DNA of 64,000 bases from Steromphala cineraria (taxonomy: Eukaryota; Mollusca; Gastropoda; Trochida; Trochidae), in the NCBI GenBank assembly GCA_916613615.1, contig OU744732.1:31072673-31136672 (forward strand), in the 5' to 3' direction. Position numbers and translations under genes: made by a program. Below the pieces are notes generated by a model, which saw only the letters and a list, made by a program, of their open reading frames with translations, did not search any database and was not told the DNA's origin. Each line of letters opens with the position of its first letter. Positions within the stretch are counted from its first letter, which is position 1. Positions 44,806 to 55,600 of the stretch are shown piece after piece.

Positions 44806-45157
44806 TTTATTTCATAAGCACAAGTAGCACGTTTTTAGGGGGAATATAGGTTGATGTCAGGAGAATGAAAATGAATGGTTCCAATGGAAAGACAATGCAT
44901 CTCGACTAAATGAAGCAGTATTATAAATCAAATATATTTAAGTTCAGCCATGCAATTCCTTTTTCTTACACAAAAGGTGTTCACATAAATATGGCCGCCA
45001 ATGGACTTTAACTTGTTCTCTGACGTTTAATGATTGGTTTGTGTAATGAATTTTTTGACATTATCAAACTACTAGTAATACAATAAGCATTAACATACAA
45101 TTATAAGTGAAAAATTGAAAATTAGAAATTTTCAAAATAAACTACTGCCCCTTAAAA
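44806..45157 (+). mobile_element. TTAA-type MITE (family M1), decayed ends
   Basis: AAGTAGCACGTTTTTAGGGG at the left and ACTACTGCCCCTTAA at the right bound an interior colinear with the other M1 copies, in the 60.4 kb orientation. Confidence 0.75.
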
Positions 45158-46250
45158 AGGAAAGACAAACATCAACTTTTCCAAAAAAACATGATAGTAT
45201 GGAATTGATCTGGATCAATAATAGATTGTTAAAACTTTGAAGCTTAGAAAAGCAACAAACTCTTTAATGATAAGTTTATCATTTAAAAAATAATGAAAGT
45301 AGCTCTTATTAAACAGGTAAGTTTAATAGTAGAAAATACTGTGTTAACAGCAAAAAAACTGGTCTTTTTCATAATTCAGTTTGATTTATTGTTTTGACAT
45401 CAATATCTTATCTGTGATAATCGCTTTGGCCAGATCTCAATTTTGAAAAGTGCTAGTTTTGTTCAAGCAGATGAATTCAAATCTGTTTTCATAATGAAAT
45501 GATATGTGAAAAACAATCCATGTGGCTATGATAAAACTAAAAGCATAAGATATATAAATGGATCATCAATAACATGATGGATATGAACACTATATTTCTG
45601 CTTTTATATAAACAATCAATGAACATCTGCACAAGTAACATGTTGACTTTTTACATTACCCCTCATACAACTTCACTTGGTCTATCAGTATTTTAAACTA
45701 TTATTCATGAATATAGGTTAATTCATTATACAAGACTTTGTGTATACTCAACCATATTTACACAAGAACAAATATTGACATCTTCATGATGCATTTCTGG
45801 AATGAATCAGAGGTTAAAGCAGACTTGAAAACCTTACACTTTACATTATGCATGCAAAAACCTAAACTTCTTATTTTAGGAAAAGAAAATTTTAAAGATC
45901 CCAAATCTTCTACATTTAGTGTGTCTTTCCATTACAAAAAAACATTTGTTTTACAAAAAAAGTATTTGGCCTGAAATTTTTTTCCATGTAAGCCATATAA
46001 GGGTTAACATACATTTATGCATCCATGATTTGTATATACATATTTATTATATATGCCAACTGAGGTACAAATGTAATAATATCAACATGAACAATGTTAC
46101 AAACATTAAAATCACAAAAGCAGAAAATTCATAAGTTATAGTATGAAATCTTATAAAGGTAAAAGAATGACAAGGCACTTGGGTAAGGTCATTCATTTTC
46201 TTTTTATGCTTCTCATCCCAAAAAGGTTCTAAATTAAGAAGCCAGCAAAA
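45158..46250. other. Intergenic AT-rich DNA, nothing recognised
   Basis: No repeat termini, array or conserved peptide seen. Confidence 0.5.
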
Positions 46251-46257
46251 CTTTCAT

Positions 46258-46386
46258 GCCAATGTTGCCACTTTTCTTACATGTGCGCTTTGGTTTAGTG
46301 ACTGATTGGTTGGTTTTGGCTATGTGTTTTAACGTTTCTGGGGTTGCTGCGTTTTTGAGCTGGTGTAAGAAAAGTGGCAACACACA
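46258..46386. mobile_element. Small MITE-like sequence with 17-bp perfect inverted ends
   Basis: GTTGCCACTTTTCTTAC and GTAAGAAAAGTGGCAAC bound about 125 bp. Confidence 0.6.
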
Positions 46387-46479
46387 ACACCAAGCTACCA
46401 CTTGATAATTGCAATCTGCATGAAACAGACCTGTAGTGGTACGATGATACTGTAGCAATCTGATAAATAGAGAATACTA

Positions 46480-46572
46480 AACTCGGGCCCGTTTCATAAC
46501 ATATTTATGAAACAAGTTTCACGAGTTTCATAAAAATGTTATGAAACGGGACCGAGTTTAGTATTTTATTTA
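46480..46572. repeat. Palindrome, arms of about 37 bp
   Basis: ATACTAAACTCGGGCCCGTT at the left is inverted as AACGGGACCGAGTTTAGTAT at the right, with TTCATAACAT and ATGTTATGAA continuing the arms. Confidence 0.85.
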
Positions 46573-47306
46573 TTACTTGCTTAATAACATCGTAAAAATA
46601 CAAAGAAAGTCGCCAACATGACTGTCACGGCCGGCCCGCTGACATTATGATGTCATACTTTACAATTGTGACGTCATCATTACGTCACATCATTCGGTCA
46701 GCGCACGATGTTATGACACATAGTGTAATAACATGGTTGATTTATTAAACAGCAATATCTTCAACGGGAGAGTAATAATATGGTATAATAAGTCAGTAAT
46801 TTTGGGAATGTGTGTAACCAACAATTAAACTTTGGCAAGTTTGGTCATACAAAAATGGACTAGCAAGATTCAAGTCTAATATTGTCATATTAGGGATCAC
46901 ACAACCTGTATTTGTACATATTCTCTTTTGGGTCAATCCCTTGTGAGATTCAAGCCTCAGAGTCGGGCAAGACTGCCAGCAATGAATGATCCTGCTGCTA
47001 ATGGACCAGTCTATTTCACCTCAAGAAATCTAGTGGCCCAACAAGCAGCTATTATATTCATTACCACTCTGATATATTCAAAATCAAGATTCAAGTCCAT
47101 AATCTCAATGTCATGAGTCGGTCACAAATACACACTGAGTTGACCCTGACTTCCTTTGAAAGACATCACTGTATTCTGCCAAAATTTTGGTTTGAGTGCA
47201 AGACCCTGAACAATCCTCTTAGTTTAAACATATTTTATTCATCAGAAAAGGATTGGGTACAAGTAATACAACTTAGAAAAACCCTCTCCCTAAAAGAATC
47301 CTCTCA

Positions 47307-47432
47307 GGCTGTTGCACAAAACGACTTAAAACTAACCATTAACCTTAGTTACATTCTTTAACCTTGCACTAAGGCTACCTTAATGACTTAGGGTCACCTG
47401 AGTGTTATGTGCAACGGGGCCCTGGGATTTCT
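47307..47432. mobile_element. Short MITE with CAGG...TTGCACA ends
   Basis: CAGGCTGTTGCACAAAAC at the left and the inverse of TGTGCAACGGGGCCCTGG at the right form imperfect inverted ends. Confidence 0.5.
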
Positions 47433-47763
47433 AATGTCAGTTTCTATTTAAGTTCAGCTGGAGGTGGTCAAAGAAGAGGCACAGATCAGTTGAGGACATC
47501 CAGCAAGGCTCAAACCAGATTAAGACTGACACATTATGCCTTGAAGAAGAAGTTTGGTCAACTTGTGCAACCAACCTTATGCTTGAAAAGTCACTTCCCT
47601 TTGTTCTTTCAAATATTAAATGAAATCAGACCTACAATCATGTCAATCAATGACTTTTAAACTTCAGAATTCCCCACTGTTTTGATTAAAGTCATCACAG
47701 AAGTAAAGAAATAAAGCTTGACTGAAAGACAATCTCTATGTTCTTTGGTCATATATATATATA

Positions 47764-48035
47764 CAGTAGAACTCAGATATTATGAACTCCAAGGGACCAG
47801 AGGATTTAGTTTGCTATATCCGGTGTTCGCTACTCGCGTTTGGACGCCATACATACAGTACAGCCATTCTTTCCTTATGGTTTTGAGAATATTATGTACA
47901 GCCATTCTTTCCTTATTAGCTTTGGGAATATTATTTACAGCCATTCTTTCATTATTAAGTTTGAGAATACATGTACAGCCAGTCTTTCATTATTAGGTTT
48001 AAGAAAACTATGTATATCCATTTATTCCTTTTAAA
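47764..48035 (+). repeat. Truncated mariner-type MITE followed by 48-bp tandem repeat
   Basis: CAGTAGAACTCAGATAT-- at 47,764 matches the element at 13,999. After about 90 bp the sequence becomes three to four units of about 48 bp (TACAGCCATTCTTTCCTTAT). Confidence 0.6.
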
Positions 48036-48609
48036 GATAGAGGACTAGAAATCAAGTTCAAAAATATCTAATTCTTCTAAATACTACCTTAGATTGCACA
48101 TATATCTTTGATTGCACCTGATAAAGATTTTCTACTTCCAATTCAAGGAATGGTACTAGTTCTGAATGAGGTATTATTTAAGAAAAGGAGATGAAAAGAC
48201 TGTGGAAAGAAAAGAATGGCATCCAAATTTATCACACATGAGGTTCAGGCTTATTATGTCCAGTTCTTTCTTTTGTCTTGAAATGCAACCAGAATAAGCT
48301 CTATTCTCGCTATCATCCATCCTTGAATACATAACATGTCCGGGTCAGTTTTCACAGCTCCCTCAGATCGAGGTGATTGTAATTCAATGTCACAACTCTT
48401 ATGCAAACGGCGCTCTTTGAGAGCTTTGTGAAATTGTCTGGTAATTCATTTATCGGTATCTGTTTATTTTTCAGACTGGAATGCAGCTCACCCTCGGTTG
48501 TGGTGGCAAGTGGTCCTGTGCAAAGCTCAGTTGACAGTTCAGCAACAACGGGCGCGGTTTGCTGTAAGAGTGGGTTACTCCCTATATAATAAACTGCATG
48601 TTTTAAGTG

Positions 48610-48800
48610 TTGATTCCCTGCCACACACTAAGACACAAGTTGTGAGATTTGTGGTGTCACCCTGAGCAAGAGACTTTATTGAAATTGTGCCTCTGCTCAA
48701 TGGGTACCTGGTAAAGAGTTGTATTGGTAAAATGACCTCCTAGCTACATACCGGGTCAGCTTGGGTTGAAGCATAGAGCACTCTGTGTCTGCAACACAGA
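48610..48800 (+). repeat. SINE-like module
   Basis: CCTGAGCAAGAGACTTTATT and AATGGGTACCTGGTAAAG resemble the GAGCAAGGCACTT module of tRNA-derived SINEs; the opposite-strand copy at 48,950-49,090 shows the tRNA-related part. Decayed. Confidence 0.45.
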
Positions 48801-48949
48801 GATTTAGAGCTATAAAAGATTTCCATTATAATCATCATCATGCTTCATTGTAATAATGAGCAAATTGTCCATTGAACTTTTTGAACTTCAAACAAATTTA
48901 TATGTCTATACAATCCTTTGATCTCATTTGAACAGCTGGGTGGACTGGG

Positions 48950-49090
48950 TGCAATGTGAATTAAGTGCCTTGCTCAGGGATACAACACATTTCAGGGTTT
49001 AGGTCACAAATGGTTGGTGCCTCTACCAGGATTTTAACTTGGCCAATGACATCATAGGCTGGCATAGTAACCACTACACCACTGTGATTC
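48950..49090 (-). repeat. tRNA-derived SINE
   Basis: On the minus strand CACAGTGGTGTAGTGGTTAC resembles an A box region. A decayed B box (AGTTAAAATCCTGG) and CCTGAGCAAGGCACTTAA follow. Located just downstream of the last recognised exon of the minus-strand receptor gene. Confidence 0.6.
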
Positions 49091-49238
49091 ACTTCTCTGA
49101 GGTCTGTGTAGGTATTGAGATCTGGCAATGAAAAGATAGACAAACTAGGATGAAGTTGAATGAAATCACTTCTACAACCATAATTCTGTATATGTTTGTG
49201 TTGCTTTTTGAACTTTGAAGCTGAAAATCTCCACTCAC

Positions 49239-49725
49239 CATTGTTTGGAATGGCTAGGAGAGACCCCAACATATTTTTCGGGTTTCTTCTTTACGAAGGT
49301 CTGGCTTGATGTGTCATCTTGTGTTGGACTCCCTAGATGAATGGAAGCCACTTGATTGGCTAGATCAATGGAAGGCTGATTGGCTGGTGTAGAAGGTAGA
49401 AATGGATCTGTATCAAGCGGCAACTCTGACTCCGATTCAATGGGCAGCACCGAGAAATCAGACTCCATTCTGCGTTCTCTAGAATTGCTTGGGATAGACA
49501 CTCTCTCATTGGATGAAGAGGAACCGCCAGAATGTCGACGTTTTGGTTTTGTCTCATCAGGGTCGTTCGAGATCGGTGAGTGGGACGCTGCTTCAGAAAA
49601 GGTGTTCAACTCTGATCCAGGGACTTGAGGTCCGTCATCTGTGTTAGACCGAGGTGGGGATGGGGGTGGGATTGCGATTTCCTGTTTTCCCTCAGCTGGC
49701 GGGGAGTTTTCTCCAAGTGCTTCAA
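49239..49725 (-). CDS. FN3 membrane protein, long cytoplasmic exon
   Basis: The acceptor is TTGCAG, and the exon completes a Val codon begun in the exon ending at 50,214. It encodes about 162 residues. A Pro-rich part (IAIPPPSPPR) is followed by a basic PKRRHSGGSSSSNE cluster, a possible serine-kinase site. Ser/Asp/Glu-rich low-complexity sequence and FVKKKPEKYVGVSPSHSK follow. It is predicted disordered and cytoplasmic. At the left edge CAATG precedes GTGAGT: either this is a donor, with a further exon not confidently found, or translation ends two codons later at TGA within that site. I did not recognise the protein family of this tail. Confidence 0.7.
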
Positions 49726-50213
49726 CTGCAAATGATTCAGATGTTTATATGCACAAAAGGTGACCCAAAGATATCGTTTAGCAATCCTACATTATACCTA
49801 TCCATCGGAGATTTGTGATACTGTTGTTTTTTTCTTTGAAGATAATTAGTACTTCAATGGAATCTTAGTAGGGTGTTTCACAAAAAGGACCAAAAGATAT
49901 CATTAAGCAATCCGACAAATCTATCCAAGATTTGTAATAATGTTTTTTTCTTTGTTTGAAGATATTTAGTACCTCAATACAAACTTAAAAGTGATGTCCT
50001 CAAATCATTAGCCCAATCATTAAACTAAGGAAACTATATAAAAATCTAAACGTAATTTTTCCCACAATATTAGAGTTTTCTTGGGTTTATTTTGACATTT
50101 GTTCATAATAAGACCAGAAATATATTGGGCGTCCCTTGTAAATGAAATTTCAAAAGCTCACGCTGGTTGGCTAAAAGGTTTAGAATTTGAATGTTTGACA
50201 ATTCAATACATAC

Positions 50214-50252
50214 CATCGGTGTCAGGTTCATTGCGATTGAAGGGAACAGTTT
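50214..50252 (-). CDS. FN3 membrane protein, 39-bp exon
   Basis: TTTCAG acceptor and GTATGT donor. It completes a Glu codon and encodes TVPFNRNEPDTD. Its length is a multiple of three and both flanking phases are the same, so it can be skipped without a frame shift. Part of the cytoplasmic tail. Confidence 0.7.
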
Positions 50253-50655
50253 CTGAAAGGTAATGATTCAGATTCAATGTGATCACTTTTTGATGTTACA
50301 TTATAAAAAAGAAGTGATATTTCGCATCAAATGAAAAATATGAAACATGATATGATAGCTCTTGTAGGTAGATATTCAACACAATATTCACAGCATGGAA
50401 AAATTGGAGAGCTAGCTGCCGAAAATATATGTTACCAAATGCAAGAAAATGTTTTTCAGATAAAAAGTTGCAGTTCAAAATATATTGTTACATGTTTGGC
50501 TACATTAGCCAATCCTGTTTCAAATGATGAAATGTTGTTCTTATAGAAAAGATCCCCAGGAATTTTGGCGTCATACAAGATAAATTCTTCTAAAACAAAG
50601 GATAGGTTGAATTATGAGATGTTTACCCTGCTGAAGTTGATAATTTTCAACATAC

Positions 50656-50685
50656 CTTGGTAGGGAGGGGGCGGCCCTCCCATAT
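50656..50685 (-). CDS. FN3 membrane protein, 30-bp exon with PPPPY
   Basis: TTTTTCAG acceptor and GTATGT donor. It completes an Asp codon and encodes MGGPPPPYQ. PPxY is the ligand motif for WW domains such as those of NEDD4-type ubiquitin ligases (family knowledge). Length is a multiple of three with symmetric phases. Phase continuity with the transmembrane exon upstream and the 39-bp exon downstream supports it. Confidence 0.72.
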
Positions 50686-50929
50686 CTGAAAAATACAAAA
50701 TAATTCTTTGAAATTTGGAAAAGAAATCATGAATACAATTTGAAACTTTATCATGTGCCCTTTGGCTCAAGAAAGCGAGAAATCCTGCAACACCATTGTG
50801 GCTATGTATTGCAGTGAAACCTGCCAGCATAGACTGGAACTAGAGAACCATGGGTGGTAAATCGCTTAAATTCAGTGTACCCAACTTTACTGCATGTAGA
50901 ACAGTTCTCTACTACAGACAAAGTTGCCG

Positions 50930-51003
50930 AGCCCTGGTGGGATTCGAACCCTTGACCTCTTGATCCAAAACCTAACCGCCAACCACTGCACTATCCCGCC
51001 CCC
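50930..51003 (-). repeat. tRNA-derived SINE head
   Basis: On the minus strand ATAGTGCAGTGGTTGGCGG (A-box region) and GTCAAGGGTTCGAATCCCAC (B box) lie about 35 bp apart. Lies in the intron after the transmembrane exon. A full cloverleaf was not found. Confidence 0.7.
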
Positions 51004-51050
51004 AAAAACTGAATAAAAGTTTAAGAATGACAGAGGGATAGAGACCGTAC

Positions 51051-51154
51051 CTATTGTAGTGTCCGATCTTTTCTTGCACTTTCGGTACCCATACACGAGT
51101 ACAAAGCCAGAGAGGAGCAGCAGTATAGCAGTACAGATGCCGATGATTGTACTC
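51051..51154 (-). CDS. FN3 membrane protein, transmembrane exon
   Basis: This 104-bp exon has a TTGTAG acceptor and a GTACGG donor. Its first base completes a Trp codon from the exon at 58,431. It encodes STIIGICTAILLLLSGFVLV, a hydrophobic helix long enough to cross the membrane. A basic stop-transfer segment YGYRKCKKRSDTTI follows. The FN3 side is thus extracellular and the PPPPY side cytoplasmic (type I topology). The exon ends one base into a codon completed by AT of the 30-bp exon. Confidence 0.82.
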
Positions 51155-51277
51155 CTACAAAACAATAACTGAGGTGAAAAAAAAATACCTGCAAAATTGA
51201 ATTGATTAAAACTCGGGGGTATACTCGGGTTTTGCAACAGAACTTCACAAATACATACATTATTTTCTTATCAAATG

Positions 51278-51993
51278 CAGTCTAAGTAAACCTAGCCTCA
51301 ATAATAATCGCTAAACTCAGATATTGAGTCTAGCAGGATGTAGTAGCAGGTCGGCTGAAGCAGGTCGTGTCAGCCGATCTTTGGCTGACCTATCACCTTC
51401 CAATGTTATATGTGCGAATGCAGACTATTGTGGCTTGGTAAGACAATCCCTGATTGGTCAATTCGTTAGGTCAGCTGATGCAAACCGCTACTATATCTTA
51501 CTGGACTCAGTCTGATTAAAATCGACCGTGCTCCGAGGAATAAAATATCAAAAATATTGTCTCTATCGGGGCTCGAACCATTCGGGATATCCTCTCCGTC
51601 TCGGTCTGAATGCACCCACCTCTATCGCGTGTTGCTATAACCAGTTTAGCGCAGGCAGGCCCAGTCGTAAGCTATCCAATCACATCCTCGTTTTTAAATA
51701 GCGTTTAGCGGCGATTATGTATAACGAATGGTACACTGGAGTTATCTGCCCCTGAGGGATACCGAAGCTTTCACTGCGCTCCTTTCGATTGGCAATAGAT
51801 GAGCTTGTGTCAGAACATGCGGGCAATAGGGGTGCCTTCAGACTTTGAATGAGAGGAAAGCCGGGCTGGGTGAGGTTCTAACCCCACTAGAGATAATATT
51901 TTTACACTTTTTTCCTCGAATCACAGTCGATTTTAATCAGACTGTACTGGACTCAATATCAGAGTTTAGCAAGTATTACGTTAACTTAGACTG
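51278..51993. mobile_element. U1 element with exact 9-bp target duplication, carrying U2
   Basis: Ends are CAGTCTAAGTAAACCTAGCC and its inverse finishing CTTAGACTG. TATCAAATG flanks it at 51,269-51,277 and 51,994-52,002. The short copy is at 16,980-17,236. A U2 element is inserted at 51,508-51,944. Non-coding. Confidence 0.82.
51508..51944 (+). mobile_element. U2 element nested in U1, exact 9-bp target duplication
   Basis: Ends are CAGTCTGATTAAAATCGACC and AATCAGACTG. TACTGGACT flanks it at 51,499-51,507 and 51,945-51,953. It is the inverse of the copy at 9,992-10,445 and includes GGGGCTCGAACCATTCGGGA. Confidence 0.82.
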
Positions 51994-52613
51994 TATCAAA
52001 TGCATCAACAAATTTACAGTATTCTGTTTCTTAGAAGGGTTTGAACAAGTTATTACATCACAATGGCGGACATCAGGCTGACAAAGATTTATTTCACTTA
52101 GTGAATATGATGTAATTTCAAAATATGTAAATTCCAATTTTTTTTACCATACCATATCTGTATCCATAGAATTTCATCAATCAAAATAAGATAAAGAACA
52201 ATTATGGAATTTGCTCTTACATATATACCGGGGTATGTTAAGGTTTGTGATATTATAACTGTAACTGCATATAAACACAACCGTTTCTAAACTCTCGGCT
52301 TTCACTCAAACTTTCAAAGCCCTGTGTTGACAACACAATTCTATTCCGTACAAAAGGGAGAAAACTCTTTTGAAACTAAGTTTAGGCAGGATAATTTTCA
52401 ATTAAAGGAGGTAAGAGCCGAGATTGGAACAGATAATTTTTTGATAATTTTGCACATCTATGTTTGATGTGATGTAATTTTATTTTGATAGATAAAATGA
52501 AAATGGAAAAAATAGAGCCATTGGCTCTGTAGCTCATCAGGCTTCATCATCAACTATGATGTAGAGTGTGGCCAATCTGATTCCCCCTTTGTAGAGGCCA
52601 CAGGGTCACCAAT

Positions 52614-55600
52614 AAAAAAATAGAGCCATGGGCTCTGTAGCTCATCAGACTTTTGATGGAAAAAGGTTTTGACCCCTGTGACCCCATTTAGGGTCATTGG
52701 GTCACAAAATCTACAAGTTTGAATCCCCATTGGCCAAGGAGTCTACACACAACTTTTTAGCTCTCTAGACCATTTGGAACTGGAGGAGAAGATGAAAATA
52801 GGTTTTGAAGGTTGTGACCCCTGTGACCCCATTTGGGGTCATGGGGTCACCAAACCTAAAATTTTGAATTCCCATTTGCCCAGGAGTCTACACACAACTT
52901 TTCAGCTCTCTAGACCTTTTGAAACTGGAGAAAAAGGAGTAAAATATGTTTTTAAGGTTTCGACCCCTTTGACCCCAATTGGGGTCAAGGGGTAACCAAA
53001 CCTAAAATTTAGAATCCTCATTGGCCAAGGAGTCTACACACAACTTTTTAGCTCTCTAGACCATTTGAAACTGGAGAAGAAGATGAAAATGGGTTTTTAA
53101 GGTTTTGGCACCTGTGACCCCAATACGGGTCATGACGTCATGAAATCTACAATTTAGAATCCTCATTGGCCAAGGAGTCTACACACAACTTTTCAGCTCT
53201 CTCGACCTTTTGGATCTGGAGAAGAAGATGAAAATAGGTTTTTAGCTCACCTTTACAAAGTAAATGTAAGCTTATGTCATGGCGCTTCGTCCGTCGTCCG
53301 TCCGTAAACTTTCAGGAAAAAGACTACTCCTCCTAAACGAATCCAGATATCATTCTGAAATTGTAGTATGTTATACCCATGGTGATTCCTCACAGAAAGG
53401 TAGACGCTTCGGTTTTGAGAATCCAAGATGGCCGCCATGGCAGCCATATTGAATTTTCAATTAGATTTCATGAAAAAGACTACTCCTCCTAAACGAATCC
53501 AGATATCATTCTGAAATTGTAGTATGTTATACCCATGGTGATTCCTCACTGAAAGGTAGATGTTTCAGTTTTGAGAATCCAAGATGGCCGCCATGGCAGC
53601 CATATTGAATTTTCAATTAGATTTCATGAAAAAGACTACTCCTCCTTTACCAATCCAGATACCATTCTGAAATTGTAGTATGTTATACCCATGGTGATTC
53701 CTCACAGAAAGGTAGATGTTTCAGTTTTGAGAATCCAAGATGGCTGCCACGGGAGCCATATTGAATTTTCAATTAGATTTAATGAAAAAGACTACTTCTC
53801 CTAAACCAATCTAGATATACTTTCTAAATTGTAGTATGTTATACCTATAGTGATTCCACACAGAAAGGTAGACGTTTCAGTTTTGAGAATCCAAGATGGC
53901 CGCAAAAGCAGCCATATTGACTTTTCAGCTGCAATGACACATCATTATTATCAAATTTTAAGCTTTCATCAAGTGATCACTTGCATCAAATAAATTCTCT
54001 AATTTGAACTTACTAATCATAATATTATCTTGAATATGGAATATTTAAGATTGTCATGCAAGTTGTTCTATATTTTTAATTGTTTTTAAAAAAAAATTAA
54101 GTTATAAGACAAACATAATTAATTAATTTGCTTAAAATCTTCATGGCAACTAGCTGCAAAAACCCAATCACATTAAACATCATGTTAAATTTTAAACAAT
54201 GGTATTTCCCTTATATTCCTTTAAATACCACACATAAGGGGTCAACCAGAGTTCAGATATGCCTCTAGGGTCCACAATGTTATTCTAATACACATCCTGA
54301 TACAGGCTGCTAGCATCACAGTGTCAGCTGCTAGTCTGTTGCATAATCAACCTGACCCAATTGATATTGCAGAGCAATATGCTATATGGCCATGTGTATG
54401 CAATAAGAGTTATGGAAATTAGACTTGTAATCTCATGACAGTGATATGTTCTTTCTAAGAATAACAACTTACACAAAAGTTGTCATCAATAAGTTTTGTG
54501 TTTAGCAATCTTCATGATAAGTTAATGTGGAAAGAGTTATTTTGTATCAGGTTCCATTTCCTGTGTTTACTCATATTTGTACCAATTCTATATATAGTTT
54601 TATTCTGTCAAAAAGGCCACAGGCCCACAGGACATAACATGTCAAAAGCAAAAACACAAAGTTTTTGTACCATTTCTATATCTAACAGAAGTTCTTCTTG
54701 ACACAAAATCAATTTAGGACATAAGCTAACTATGTTTTGTGAAATTATATATATTTTTCACAACAATACATGTTCTCTCCCGTCAAGTTTTTAAATACCA
54801 CACATAAGGGCTTAGCCAGAGTTCAGGTTTACATGCTCAGCACACTATTCTTCTCCAAATACACAAAGTCAAATCCACAAATTGCTACCCTCTCCTTAAG
54901 GATCTGGGGCTAGCAGCCCTGCCTGCTTGTATGTTGCTTAGTTATCTTTACTTAATTGATAAATACAACATAATGATGTATGGCAATTATCATATCTAAG
55001 CAATGGACTTTATGGAAAGTATATAAATTGACTCTATGAAAAGTATACTTGTATTCTATTAATAATAATACTTTTTACAAATAACAATTTAAACAAGTCA
55101 AGAATCAGCTTTTGTGTACAACAATCTGCAAGATGAGTTAATATTAATAAGTCAAGAATCTGCTTTTATGTACAGTAATCTACATAAGTTATTGTAGAAA
55201 GAGGTAATTTGTATCAGGTTCCAGTTCCAATACCATATGTTTTATGAAAACCTGTAAAACAAATGATAATTGTATCATGCTGAAGGGGCTCTGGGAACAA
55301 CATGTCAACATAGAAGTCATTATTTTTCAATTAGATGTCAGGCCAAGTACTACTCCTACTAAATCAATTAAGATATCATTCTGAAAAGTGAGTATTTTTT
55401 TATATAGTGATTCCTGACAAAGACGCATTCATTTTATTATCAAGAATCCAAGATGGTCAATATGTCATTTATATTGAATTTTCAATTAGATTTCATAAAA
55501 TTCATTGAAAAGAATACATTTCCTGGTCTATCAAATGAATGTGTTTATATTTGTATTGATGCACTTGTTGTAATATTTATCAACACTATAAATACAGTTA

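Noticed and set aside
48424..48554. Terminal exon of the membrane protein gene
   Set aside because: An acceptor-like TTACAG and a compatible phase exist, but the resulting peptide has no supporting similarity, so it was not annotated.
50535..50592. Extra minus-strand exon (AAGAATTTATCTTG...)
   Set aside because: It has an acceptor-like TTTTAG and a fitting phase but no convincing donor; the 39-bp exon already continues the frame.
50930..51003. Functional tRNA gene
   Set aside because: A and B boxes are visible, but no full cloverleaf or acceptor stem pairs; it is a SINE head.
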